Shown in pieces: positions 36,965 through 45,966 of a stretch of 64,000 nucleotides of DNA (position 1 is its first letter; every line of letters starts with the position of its first letter). The notes below the pieces were generated by a model, which did not search any database, had not been told where the DNA came from, and saw only the letters and a list, made by a program, of their open reading frames with translations. A program made the position numbers and the translations under genes. The stretch lies in the NCBI GenBank assembly GCA_002471825.1, contig DKQS01000003.1, positions 119,963-183,962 on the forward strand, written 5' to 3'. Source of the DNA: Flavobacteriaceae bacterium UBA7302 (GTDB lineage: Bacteria > Bacteroidota > Bacteroidia > Flavobacteriales > Flavobacteriaceae).

Positions 36965-37468
36965 ATGGATAACATAGCAGAAGAACAAATCATTAAATTT
37001 TTAGAAGGACAGCAAAAAGTTTTAAAAGAGCAGCAAGAAGAAATAGGAGAGATAAAAAACACCTTGTCCAAATTAGTGAAGCAAAATCAAAACAATTCCT
37101 CAAATAATATCAACAAAGAAGGAACTCAGGATCATAATGATATTCTACAGAAAAGTATAAAAATAGCCAATTATACAATTGAGGTAAATAAATCCATCAA
37201 TCAAACAAGAGAATATTTAGATACTTTCTTTGCTAAGTTTCCTTCCAAGCTCAAATATGAATTTGTACTAGGGGAAAAGATTAAATGGCAATTGTATGTT
37301 TTAGTGGTTGTTTTGGGGATCGTAATTACCACCTCAACAATTACATACAATAAATACTCTGATAAAAATGATTACAAATTGGCATGGAAAGCTCTTTTAG
37401 AAGCACAGTCAAATGAAGATTACAAAAACAAGCTCATCAACTTCTTGAATGAGTTTAAGGAAGACTAA
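36965..37468 (+). CDS. Coiled-coil membrane protein of the mobilization operon
   Basis: A 167-residue protein. Residues 1-45 are a charged coiled coil (EGQQKVLKEQQEEIGEIKNT), residues 46-60 are Asn/Gln-rich, and one membrane helix lies at about 110-128 (LYVLVVVLGIVITTST). It begins 20 bp after the relaxase stop codon. Similar small proteins at this position are frequent in Bacteroidota mob operons and may anchor the relaxosome at the membrane, which is inference. It ends by overlapping 4 bp with the convergent gene at 37465. Confidence 0.7.
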   Translation: MDNIAEEQIIKFLEGQQKVLKEQQEEIGEIKNTLSKLVKQNQNNSSNNINKEGTQDHNDILQKSIKIANYTIEVNKSINQTREYLDTFFAKFPSKLKYEFVLGEKIKWQLYVLVVVLGIVITTSTITYNKYSDKNDYKLAWKALLEAQSNEDYKNKLINFLNEFKED

Positions 37469-37875
37469 TAATTATGAACTACTTTGTATCGTAAAGAGTC
37501 TACATGCTTCTGGTATTTTTTCTTTAGTGCACCTTTGATTTTCTCGTTATAAAAGTTTTCATGCTGATCAAAAAAAGTATCTACACAATGTTGAGCAAAA
37601 GTGAGTCTATATTGCTCTCTATAGTATCCGTAAATTTTAATTACATTCGTATATATTCGTTCTAACTGTTCTTTTTTTGACAAGTCCTTGTCTGCGTAAA
37701 TCAAATCATTTGCTTTACGGCATGCTGATATCAACTCAGAGGCCATACTTCCAACACCACTGTGAGTCGTCCATTCAGGAAATGCAACTGATAAAAAATC
37801 AACGATTTCGTGGTACTCTTGTACAAATTCATTTTCGTACTCTAACGGTATTACTTTTCTTTCTTTTGGTTCCAT
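37465..37875 (-). CDS. Hypothetical helical protein
   Basis: A 136-residue soluble protein, predicted all-helical, not recognised. Visible features are SVAFPEWTTHSGVGSMASELISACRK, given here only as an outline of a Trp/Ser-rich loop after helix 1, and a final basic KKYQKHVDSLRYKV. It is transcribed after the lipoprotein reading frame; its ATG lies inside the end of that extended frame (25-bp overlap). It converges with the mobilization operon. Confidence 0.55.
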   Translation of the reverse strand: MEPKERKVIPLEYENEFVQEYHEIVDFLSVAFPEWTTHSGVGSMASELISACRKANDLIYADKDLSKKEQLERIYTNVIKIYGYYREQYRLTFAQHCVDTFFDQHENFYNEKIKGALKKKYQKHVDSLRYKVVHNY

Positions 37876-38060
37876 CTTTTTAAATTTTCACGCTTCAATT
37901 TTCTATAAAGATACTCTAGCACTCCTTTTTGATCTAGAATACTTTTCTCTGTTGTCTTTAAAACTTTCATTTGTTCATAGTCTGAAAGATCAAGGAAAAC
38001 ATTATTACATGCTACTTCTATATCTTTTATTGTGACAACTTTTACTTTATTATAGTTCTC
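37851..38060 (-). pseudogene. In-frame continuation of the lipoprotein gene beyond an amber codon
   Basis: After the TAG at 38061-38063 the same frame stays open for 69 codons (ENYNKVKVVTIKDIEVACNN … NLKRWNQKKEK) to a TAA at 37851. The sequence is protein-like and overlaps the next gene by 25 bp, as coupled genes do. The simplest reading is that one nonsense change split a 150-residue lipoprotein gene. A working short lipoprotein followed by a decaying tail, or suppression of the amber codon, are alternatives. Confidence 0.45.
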
Positions 38061-38303
38061 CTAATCCTTTAAAGACAAATAACTCATCGTGTCTATTCTA
38101 GCTTCAATTGAGTCAATGGTCCGATAAGTAATTTGTAAAACATCAACCACAGATTTTGAGTTCTGATACTTCTCAAGTTTACTTTTTAAAATCTCCCTTA
38201 TATCCAATGAACCATCTTGAGTTTCCTTTTGTTTCTTTGAACAAGAGGCAATGAAAACGATTAAAATAAAAATAAAAAACTTTTTTATGGCACTATGCTT
38301 CAT
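38061..38303 (-). CDS. Small lipoprotein, probably truncated by an amber codon
   Basis: An 80-residue protein with a clear lipoprotein signal peptide (lipobox IASC, C21) and a short lysine-rich mature part. It ends with LSLKD at a TAG, after which the same frame continues for another 69 codons, so the original gene was probably about 150 residues. No function is recognised. In mobile elements small lipoproteins can act in entry exclusion or as immunity factors, but nothing here shows that. Confidence 0.5.
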   Translation of the reverse strand: MKHSAIKKFFIFILIVFIASCSKKQKETQDGSLDIREILKSKLEKYQNSKSVVDVLQITYRTIDSIEARIDTMSYLSLKD

Positions 38304-38381
38304 AACTCAAATATAAAATAATTTTTCCAAACGCGGTCTTTCGTCCGCATTTAATAATTATCCAAGAATTTTCTTTGTTGT

Positions 38382-38603
38382 ATGGACAGTATCAATAAAA
38401 AAGTCTGCAACTACATCGCTAAAGAATGGATATTGAAAAGTAAATCCAATAGGACCTTTGCATTAGACCATAATATCGATGAAAAAACTGTTCGTAAAAT
38501 TCTTCAAAAAAATGGCTATAGAATACCTCTAACTACTTTGTATAAAATTTGTGAGGCAAGAGAAATTAGGATTTCCAGTCTGCTCAAAGAAATCAATTTA
38601 TAA
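38382..38603 (+). CDS. Small Cro/CI-type helix-turn-helix regulator
   Basis: A 73-residue protein that is almost entirely an XRE-type HTH: NRTFALDHNIDEKTVRKIL is the helix-turn-helix, and RIPLTTLYKICEAREI the following helix. It starts with a likely DNA-contacting basic patch. Such single-domain regulators control mobile-element genes. It is divergent from the lipoprotein gene with a 78-bp spacer that probably carries its operator. It marks the end of the recognisable element backbone. Confidence 0.7.
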   Translation: MDSINKKVCNYIAKEWILKSKSNRTFALDHNIDEKTVRKILQKNGYRIPLTTLYKICEAREIRISSLLKEINL

Positions 38604-38806
38604 ATTTATATTATACTCCCTTATTGATTTCTTTTTTAGGTTATATTTTGTTTTTTAAATTCAGATGAGATATTAAGATCTTGTCCTTTTATCAAAGGAA
38701 TATTTCTGATCAGTCATTGATGACCACTTTGCAACCTTTTCAACCGCAGTAAAAATATTTGTAGATAAGAAATTTAAGAATAGTTTTAAACTATTGTCAC
38801 TTTCCT

Positions 38807-38926
38807 TTATTTGTTTTTTGATGTTTTTTTGACCTTTTGTACAGTGCCTAGATAAACATTACAAAGTTGAGCCGTTACTCCAAGAGAATAACCTTTTATT
38901 AAGCGTTTTACGACTTCTTTGTTTGG
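38807..38926 (-). pseudogene. Remnant of a serine recombinase C-terminal HTH
   Basis: A 39-codon fragment, closed by stops on both sides, reads PNKEVVKRLIKGYSLGVTAQ and then LCNVYLGTVQKVKK. This is the resolvase/invertase type helix-turn-helix (G-Y-S-L … A … TVQKVKK). The catalytic domain is absent. It indicates that a DNA invertase or resolvase gene once stood here. The flanking 38610-38806 has no further readable coding sequence. Confidence 0.5.
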
Positions 38927-38989
38927 CTAAATTCTCTTTTTAACGAGAACTCCAAAACCCATTAAATAGCCAAGTATATGACTATTATA

Positions 38990-39400
38990 ATGTGAGTTTG
39001 GAAATTTTTAAAGAAAAAAAGATTCTCCACAAGAGGAAAAGCCCAAACCCAATCCGTAGCCCTGTGTAATTTATTTGATTTAGTACTGGATCACTCTTAC
39101 TTCCTATCTAATGATATTCGAAGACACCTTCTCGTATACTCCTACTACGTACCTTCGGCAAAAATCTATAAACTGCCGTCCTGTGGCGGTCTCCTGATGT
39201 CCTGTATAAGTCCGCTCCCATTGAGATCTTCCCTACGACGCAATTAAACGCGCCCGTAGCTTAATTTACGTGAAAACTTGAATTTTAGTGGTTAGCAACT
39301 CTCTTCGGTTCTGAGACTATGAAGTTAAGTTATCTTTAACAAAAATAATATTTTAACATCAAAAACTATCATGCTCAGATGTGACAGAATCGAACTTAAC
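38990..39400. other. Non-coding, less AT-rich stretch with hairpins and a tRNA-like 5' fragment
   Basis: This part of a 1-kb gene-free region is visibly richer in G and C than its surroundings. It contains CTACGACGC … GCGCCCGTAG (a stem with a small mismatch around AATTAAAC, 39232-39260) and CTGCCGTCCTGTGGCGG near 39173. At 39250-39266, GCGCCCGTAGCTTAATT equals the conserved 5' end of Bacteroidota tRNA-Arg as I remember it, then departs from it. It could be an integration scar, a structured RNA or a recombination site. Between 39400 and 39600 nothing else is recognised. Confidence 0.35.
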
Positions 39401-39609
39401 TGATTAATTCAACCTTATTTTCATTTAATTAGGTAGGAAACACCCTTAATGGTAACTACAATTCTTGGTTTTTGAGTTGATAGAAAATTTAGGGGGTAGT
39501 TTTTACCTTCGTCTTGGACAAAATTTCAAGGATTTAAAATTTAAGTTATTTCAATTTAATTTGCTTTTTATTAATAGAGGCTTGTAAGTTGGTTCAAAAA
39601 AGGTTATAA

Positions 39610-40756
39610 AGAAAGTTACTCTAATTCTCCTCTGCTTTACAGAGAAAAGCTTCGTGTTGCTATCAGATTTAATTATGACAATGAGATTAGGTTTCATTTG
39701 AAAAAGATGTCCGGAGTTTATTGGAGTAATACAAAGAAACTATTCTATATTGATATTACACTTTAAAATAAGAAAAAGCTACTTCATCATTTAAAACAAA
39801 TAAACTGTGATGTAGATTATAGTAAGTTAGTGCTAGCAAGTCCTACTTCGCAAAACTCTTCTTTTACCCATCTTCCAAGTTTGAGTAACTTTTATAAGGC
39901 CGATATGGAAAGGTTCAAAAAGTGGTTAGAACAAAAAAGGTTGAGTGCGAATACCGTGAAAACGTATGTAGAAGTAACAACTTTCTTTATTAGGTGTACT
40001 ATTTTAAAAAATGTTAAAGACCTTGGCTCTAAAAAGCTGATCGAAGCTTTTAATTATGATTTCATTGTTAAGAATAACAAATCTATTTCTTATCAAAATC
40101 AATGTATTAACGGGATCAAAAAACACCTTGATTACAAAGGAATTGATATTGAAAGATTACAATTAGAAAGACCTAAAAAAAGAGAAAAAACTACCTGTTG
40201 TTTTAAGCACTGAAGAAGTTAAACAGATTCTTGATACCATTTCAAATATCAAGCACAAAACCTTGTTGAGTTTATTATGTTCTGAAGGGCTTCGTATTGG
40301 AGAGGCAATGAATCTTAAAATAGTGAATATTGATAGTAAAAGAATGCTCATTCATTTAAAAGGTGTGAAAGGCAAAAAAACTGATATACTTTGTTATCCG
40401 AATCGTATTTGCAATTACTAAGAATTTACTATAAACAGTACAAGCCCCAAGATTACTTATTTGAAGATCAAAACAATAAACAATATTCAAGAACGAGTGC
40501 GAAAAAAATTCTGAAAAGAGCTACTATCAAAGCCAACATAAACAAAAAGGTAACTCTTCATCCATTAAGACATAGTTTTGCAACTCATTTACTGGAAAAT
40601 GGTACTGATATTAGGTATATTCAGGAATTATTAGGGCATAGTAGCCCTAAAACTACCATGATATATACACATGTCAGCCAAAGTAGTATCAAAAAAATTA
40701 AAAATCCTTTTAATAACTTATCAAATACCATTAGTTTAGTAAATAAATGTAGCTAG
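39610..40756 (+). pseudogene. Decayed XerC/D-type tyrosine recombinase (integron/transposon integrase like)
   Basis: Three frames together encode a recombinase of about 370 residues. The N-terminal part (about 39610-39766, IRFNYDNEIRFHLKKMSGVY) ends at a TAA. The core-binding part (about 39770-40213, ERFKKWLEQKRLSANTVKTY) ends after an A-run frameshift near 40185. The Arg-box part (about 40190-40420, LLCSEGLRIGEAMNL) is followed by a second shift near 40385. The last part (40391-40756) has HPLRHSFATHLL, LLGHSSPKTT and the Tyr in MIYTHV. All catalytic residues remain, but the chain is broken, so it is inactive. It lies directly upstream of the cassette-like unit at 40856. Confidence 0.8.
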
Positions 40757-40855
40757 TCTTTTGATAAAATTGCTAAGAAGAATAAAAGAATAAAAACTTC
40801 TGCATAGCCTGCAAAATAGTATTAATAAAAAGACAAAAGTTACCTATATAAACAA

Positions 40856-40862
40856 GTTGGGT
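40856..40862 (+). other. Integron-type core site (GTTRRRY) at cassette start
   Basis: GTTGGGT fits the GTTRRRY recombination core exactly. Its reverse complement, ACCCAAC, matches the ACCCAAT that opens the attC-like palindrome at 41803, and the match extends outward to CACCCAA. In an integron cassette the first bases come from the same attC site as the R'' box at its end, so this complementarity is what a cassette predicts. Confidence 0.5.
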
Positions 40863-40881
40863 GCCATTTAAAAACAGACGA

Positions 40882-41778
40882 ATGAAATATAAAAATGTAA
40901 CAGTTGCAGGAGGAGGAATATTAGGAAGTCAAATCGCTTTTCATACTGCTTTTCACGGCTTTTCAGTAACCGTCTATGATATTTCTGATTCTGCTTTGAA
41001 AAACTGTAAAGAAAGAATGACGCTATGGCAGAAATTCTATCTAAAAGACTTGGGAATATCGAATGACCAACTTCAAAAGACTTTTAAAAGTATTACATTT
41101 AAGACAGACTTAAAATCTGCCGTAAGTGAAGCAGACCTAGTTATTGAGGCAATTCCTGAGAATATAAAAATAAAGTCCGAATTCTATCAAAAACTGAATC
41201 AATTTGCACCCAGCCATACTGATTTTGCCACAAATTCTTCTTCGCTACTACCAAGTTATTTTGCAAAAGCCACAGGAAGACCAGAGCGATTTATAGCACT
41301 GCATTTTGCAAATCGTATTTGGATTAGGAATACTGCTGAAATTATGGGACATTCCAAAACATCACCAAAGCTATTTGATGAAATGATATTATTTGCTAAG
41401 GCGATTGGAATGGTTGCTATTCCTGTAAAAAAAGAACAGCCAGGCTATGTGCTTAACTCAATGTTAATGCCATTATTGAGGGCAGGACTCAATCTTTGGG
41501 CAAATGATGTGGCAGAACCTCATTTAATAGACAAGACTTGGATGATAGCTACAGGTGCACCAAATGGACCATTTGCTACATTAGATACTGTTGGATTAAA
41601 AACATCATTAAACATTACTAAAGCACATTTAAATGAAAATTCAGATATAGAGACCACAAAACTTATAATTTCTAAATTGGAAGGAATGGTTGCTGAAGGT
41701 AAACTTGGCACTGCCTCTGGACAAGGATTTTATAAGTATCCAAATCCTGAATTTCTTGAGGATGACTTTTTGAAATAA
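40882..41778 (+). CDS. 3-hydroxyacyl-CoA dehydrogenase
   Basis: A dehydrogenase of about 298 residues starting at the ATG at 40882 (MKYKNVTVAGGGILGSQIAF); an earlier GTG at 40861 lies inside the cassette boundary. The NAD site is GGGILG with Asp at the end of strand 2 (VYDI). VIEAIPEN and TNSSSLLPS are family segments, and the catalytic His lies in IALHFANR. The C-terminal domain contains GPFATLDTVGL. Members act on 3-hydroxyacyl-CoA or related acids. It appears as a single-gene cassette between integron-like core sites, not in an operon, and points away from the neighbouring operon. Confidence 0.88.
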   Translation: MKYKNVTVAGGGILGSQIAFHTAFHGFSVTVYDISDSALKNCKERMTLWQKFYLKDLGISNDQLQKTFKSITFKTDLKSAVSEADLVIEAIPENIKIKSEFYQKLNQFAPSHTDFATNSSSLLPSYFAKATGRPERFIALHFANRIWIRNTAEIMGHSKTSPKLFDEMILFAKAIGMVAIPVKKEQPGYVLNSMLMPLLRAGLNLWANDVAEPHLIDKTWMIATGAPNGPFATLDTVGLKTSLNITKAHLNENSDIETTKLIISKLEGMVAEGKLGTASGQGFYKYPNPEFLEDDFLK

Positions 41779-41802
41779 AAAATTAAACAAATAAAAACGG
41801 AC

Positions 41803-41966
41803 ACCCAATAATGGCTATAAGTAATTACTTGTTCTCGCCTACTTCTGAAAATTTGCTTTCGCACAGTTCGCACTATGTGCTCGTGTCTCGCGGATTTTCA
41901 GTTTGGTGTGTACTTGCAAAGTTAAGTGCTAAACCACGCAACTACTCATAGCCGAGAACGTTGTGC
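41803..41966 (+). other. attC-like imperfect palindrome
   Basis: The 164-bp element starts with ACCCAAT (R''-like, RYYYAAC with one change) and ends with AACGTTGTGC (R'-like). GGCTATAAGTAATTAC near the left end pairs with GCAACTACTCATAGCC near the right end, allowing G-U pairs. An inner stem pairs TGAAAATTTGC with GCGGATTTTCA. It directly follows the dehydrogenase gene. Similar sequences between single genes are common in Flavobacteriia, to my recollection. The exact family of site is unproven. Confidence 0.55.
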
Positions 41967-41990
41967 TTCATTATCAGAAACAGCTAACCA

Positions 41991-42550
41991 ATGATAAAAT
42001 TCTTTAGAAAAATTAGACAAAACCCACTCCCTGAAAATAAATTCAGTAAGTATCTGATTTATGCTGTCGGGGAAATTATTCTTGTAGTTATTGGAATTTT
42101 AATCTCTTTATGGATAAATAACACCTCCCAAAACCAAAAAACAAAGAAACTTCAAAAGTATATTTAAATGATTTTAAAAGAGATTTGATAGCCGACACTA
42201 CTCTTTTAGAAGAAAGAATTAAGTGTAATAAAACTATTCTTCAAAGCATAGACTCTATTTTTTTTATGCTAAATACAAATACCGAACTATCGAGTAAAGA
42301 CATATTAGCTTTTACAGAACATAATGGGAATTTTATGTATTAGTCTTATTTTATTCCAGAAAAAAAGCACTGTAAGCAATTAGAATCTAAAGATGTTAGT
42401 AACCTCATGTTCTCAAAATCATTTAAGAATAAACTGTTTGAGTATCATAAAATAAATGACAGAAACGAGAAATGTAAGTCTTCAGCATTAATACTTTTTA
42501 GTATTGTGCATTTCAACTTTGTAGTTAACCTCCCTAACGTGTTCTTTTGA
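41991..42550 (+). pseudogene. Broken DUF6090-type membrane protein gene
   Basis: The start matches a Bacteroidota family of about 250 residues: MIKFFRKIRQ … NKFSKYLIYAVGEIILVVIG, a membrane helix and LWINN. A frameshift near 42135 ends it at residue 59. The next frame continues with ETSKVYLNDFKRDLIADTTL to a TAG near 42342. A third piece with QLESKDVSNLMFSKSFKNKL follows. The C-terminal third is missing. It probably was the next cassette after the attC-like site and is no longer functional. Confidence 0.7.
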
Positions 42551-42580
42551 TATACGCTTAATTTATAAGCTGTGTACAAC

Positions 42581-43846
42581 TTATTGAATCAGCTCACTTT
42601 TATCCAAAGTTATCACAATGCTTTCTTGATTGCTATTTGGCAGTTTGAGAAAGCCTAAAATCGCAATAGCACACAGGACAATACTACCAGCAATAACAAA
42701 TGGATAAAAAAAGCCGCCTGCTATTAACCAAGTCCCTAAAACAGGGCCTAGAATCTGACCAATACTATTGGTTGAGCTTTGTATAGATATATTTCTACCT
42801 GTATTCTCTTTTGATGTTAAGGAAACTGCTGATAATAGGTTAGGAGTTACCATTGCGCCTCCTGCCGCAAAAAGAACAATTAAGCCATAGACAAAGTATT
42901 CATTTTTAAAAAAAGGAAAAGCGATTAAAGATATTCCACCTATTAACAACCCTAAAGCAATTTGTTTTTTCGTAGATAAGACCTTCTCTCCATAACTTGC
43001 AAAAACAGGCTGCAAAACAGCCATTACAGAGCCACATAGCATAAAACCAATACCAACTTGATTGCTGTTAAACCCCAATTCATCTTTGCCGTATATTGAA
43101 AATACTGTTTCAAATAAAGTCACAACAAGTTGTAGCACAAAAGACAACACTAGTAATACGATAAAATATTTGCTAAACGTAAAGCGCAAACTCACTTTTT
43201 TTGAAGTTTGTTTTTGAAATCGAACAGTGTTTTTTAACCATTTTGTTACTATAAATAAAACAATCAATCCTAATATAGCAGCAAACAAGAATGGTACTGA
43301 AAATCGGTCTAAATGTAGCAGGCCTATAGAATATTTAATATGAATGTTAGTTTGGGACAGAAATCCACCAATGACAGGACCAAAAATTACCCCAGAACTG
43401 ATGGCTACACCAGACCAAGCCATTATTTTGGTTCTACGTTTTTCAGAAGTGATATCGCTTAAATAAGCATTACTAACTGGAATAACTGATGATGTAAAAA
43501 TGCCCCCAAATATGCGAGCAACATAGAGCATTGACAAAGATGTGGCAAGTCCTGTTAACAACTGCATTATCACAAACCCGATGAGACCGACAATGATAAT
43601 GGGCTTACGACCGTATTTATCTGATAGCTTTCCCCAAACCACCACGAACAGTAATTGGAAAAGCGGATAAATACTCGTAAGCAATCCAATATGGAAGTTG
43701 ATTAAGTCTCTGTCATGGTTGTCTTTAAGTGCTAATCTTTCGGTATAGTAGGGAAGGGTTGGCAATAAAATGCCATAGCCCAACATCACCACAAATAAAC
43801 TCAGCAGAATCAAGGATATCCTGCCGAGCTTCTCTTTTTTCTCCAT
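42581..43846 (-). CDS. MFS drug/metabolite efflux transporter
   Basis: A 421-residue protein with 12 predicted membrane helices. MFS motif A is GKLSDKYGRKP in the loop between helices 2 and 3, and a motif C-like GVIFGPVIGGFLSQ lies in helix 5. The layout fits the DHA1 (TetA/Bcr-like) drug:H+ antiporters of the inner membrane. It is the last gene of the 20-gene minus-strand run, and its start overlaps the stop codon of the copper ATPase gene by 1 bp. The substrate cannot be inferred; coupling to the copper ATPase suggests joint stress expression. Confidence 0.9.
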   Translation of the reverse strand: MEKKEKLGRISLILLSLFVVMLGYGILLPTLPYYTERLALKDNHDRDLINFHIGLLTSIYPLFQLLFVVVWGKLSDKYGRKPIIIVGLIGFVIMQLLTGLATSLSMLYVARIFGGIFTSSVIPVSNAYLSDITSEKRRTKIMAWSGVAISSGVIFGPVIGGFLSQTNIHIKYSIGLLHLDRFSVPFLFAAILGLIVLFIVTKWLKNTVRFQKQTSKKVSLRFTFSKYFIVLLVLSFVLQLVVTLFETVFSIYGKDELGFNSNQVGIGFMLCGSVMAVLQPVFASYGEKVLSTKKQIALGLLIGGISLIAFPFFKNEYFVYGLIVLFAAGGAMVTPNLLSAVSLTSKENTGRNISIQSSTNSIGQILGPVLGTWLIAGGFFYPFVIAGSIVLCAIAILGFLKLPNSNQESIVITLDKSELIQ

Positions 43847-45948
43847 TATTTTTTACCGATTTTACGTTTCAGTAACTGAGCATTAATGGCGACAATAATA
43901 GTACTAAGGCTCATAAATACTGCTCCTACGGCTGGTCCCAAAACAAATCCAGAAGAATACAATACTCCAGCGGCTAACGGAATAGCTATTACGTTATAAC
44001 CTGTCGCCCAGACTAGGTTCTGAATCATTTTATTATAGGTAGCCTTTCCAAACAAAATTAAGTTAGCAATGTCTTGTGGGTTACTGTTTACCAAAATAAT
44101 ATCGGCAGTTTCCGCTGCAACATCAGTACCAGAACCAACAGCAATTCCTACATCGGCTTTTGCCAATGCAGGTGCATCATTGACGCCATCACCTGTCATA
44201 GCCACAAACTCTCCCTCACTTTCCAATTTATCAACAATCTCTACTTTTTGGTGCGGTAGTACTTCTGCGTAGTAACCATCCAGTCCTAATTTTTCACTAA
44301 CGGCTTTAGCTGTTTTTTCATTATCGCCAGTCGCCATATAAACTTTAATATTATTCTTTTTGAACACTTTAATCGCATCTGCAGATTCTGGTCGTATTTC
44401 ATCGGCCAGTGCAATATACCCGACCAATTTTCCATCTATCAAGACAAAAACAACAGTTTCAGCAGCATCGCTATAGGCATCTTTTGGGATTTCTATTTTT
44501 TCATCCCTTAAATAACCTGGACTAACTACTTTAACCTGTTTACCTTCAACATTGGCCTCTACACCTTTACCGGTAATGGCATTAAAGTTTTCTGGCTTAG
44601 GGATGGTAATATTATCTTCTTTCACCTTTTTTATAATGCCAACGGCAATGGGATGTTCCGAACTCTGTTCCAAGGCGCTTGAAAGCCTTAAGATTTCTTC
44701 TGGGGTATATTCTTGATTAACCGATTTAACTCGCGTAACACCAAAATCACCTTTGGTCAACGTTCCTGTTTTATCAAATAATAAAGCAGAGATTTTTCTT
44801 GACTCTTCAAAAGCCGTTCTATTTCTGATTAATAATCCATTTTGTGCGGATACTGCGGTCGATATCGCTACTACTAACGGAATGGCTAATCCTAATGCGT
44901 GTGGGCAAGCAATAACCATAACCGTTACCATTCTTTCTAATGCAAAAACAAATGGAAAACCTAAAATTAGCCAGACTGCAAGGGTGCCAAACCCAATGGC
45001 CAAGGCAATATAGGTCAACCATTTGGCAGCTCTATCCGATAGATTTTGCATCTTAGATTTGGTGCGCTGTGCTTCGTCTACCATTTTGATAACCTTGTTT
45101 AAATAGCTGTCCTTACCGGTATGTTCTACTTTTACCTTTAAGGTACTATTCCCATTTATAGATCCTCCAATTACTTTATCAGTTTCTTCTTTTTTCACTG
45201 GTTTGGACTCCCCTGTCAGCATCGACTCGTTGAGGTAGCTGGACCCTTCTACAATAATTCCATCTGCAGGAACTTTTTCACCAGGTTTAACCAATATGAT
45301 GTCGTCTTTTAGTAAGTCCTCTAGTTTTACATCCTGAATTTCATTCCCTACAATTTTATGGGCTTCTGCTGGTAACATACTAACTAAAAGTTGTAATGCT
45401 TTAGAGGCACCTAAAACTGATTTCATCTCTAGCCAGTGACCCAAAAGCATGATCACAATAAGGGTGCTTAGTTCCCAGAAAAAATCTTCTCCTTTAAGAC
45501 CAAAAACAGTAGCTGTACTATAAAAATAAGCAACGCTAATGGCCATGGAAATCAGGGTCATCATTCCAGGACCTTTGGATTTAATTTCATTATAAAAACC
45601 TTTTAAGAATGGCCAGCCTCCCCAGAAATAAACAAATGAGGATAACGCAAATAGGATATACGGATTTCCAGGAAGCAATAGGTCATACCCAAAAAATTCT
45701 TGTATCATAGGAGATAGGAACAATATTGGGATAGTAATAATTAAAGATATCCAAAACCGTTTTCTAAAATCCTTGACCATCATTTTATGGTGGTCGTGGC
45801 CCATTTGTCCGTGACCGGGATTATGACCGGAATGACCACCGCTTCCGTGGTTCATTTTAGAGTGGTCTTCTTTTTTGTGTTTCATTTTTGAATGGTCCAT
45901 TTTAGAATGGTCCATTTCTTCGTGATTGTGATGTTGGTGGTTTTCCAT
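43846..45948 (-). CDS. copB: CopB-type copper-translocating P-type ATPase
   Basis: A 700-residue P1B-ATPase. The first 58 residues are a His/Met-rich, metal-binding tail with repeated DHSKM units and no CxxC domain. The membrane metal site is CPH (VIACPHALGL) instead of CPC, which marks the CopB subgroup (Cu+/Cu2+/Ag+ export). TGES, the phosphorylation site DKTGT and the hinge GDGVNDAP are all intact. It should pump copper out of the cytoplasm. It is followed without a gap by the MFS gene and preceded, 18 bp upstream, by the small cysteine protein. Confidence 0.93.
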   Translation of the reverse strand: MENHQHHNHEEMDHSKMDHSKMKHKKEDHSKMNHGSGGHSGHNPGHGQMGHDHHKMMVKDFRKRFWISLIITIPILFLSPMIQEFFGYDLLLPGNPYILFALSSFVYFWGGWPFLKGFYNEIKSKGPGMMTLISMAISVAYFYSTATVFGLKGEDFFWELSTLIVIMLLGHWLEMKSVLGASKALQLLVSMLPAEAHKIVGNEIQDVKLEDLLKDDIILVKPGEKVPADGIIVEGSSYLNESMLTGESKPVKKEETDKVIGGSINGNSTLKVKVEHTGKDSYLNKVIKMVDEAQRTKSKMQNLSDRAAKWLTYIALAIGFGTLAVWLILGFPFVFALERMVTVMVIACPHALGLAIPLVVAISTAVSAQNGLLIRNRTAFEESRKISALLFDKTGTLTKGDFGVTRVKSVNQEYTPEEILRLSSALEQSSEHPIAVGIIKKVKEDNITIPKPENFNAITGKGVEANVEGKQVKVVSPGYLRDEKIEIPKDAYSDAAETVVFVLIDGKLVGYIALADEIRPESADAIKVFKKNNIKVYMATGDNEKTAKAVSEKLGLDGYYAEVLPHQKVEIVDKLESEGEFVAMTGDGVNDAPALAKADVGIAVGSGTDVAAETADIILVNSNPQDIANLILFGKATYNKMIQNLVWATGYNVIAIPLAAGVLYSSGFVLGPAVGAVFMSLSTIIVAINAQLLKRKIGKK

Positions 45949-45966
45949 TATCGTATTATTTAAGTG

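Noticed and set aside
38610..39600. Insertion sequence with intact transposase
   Set aside because: Only a resolvase-type HTH fragment can be read; no terminal inverted repeats bounding a complete transposase were seen.
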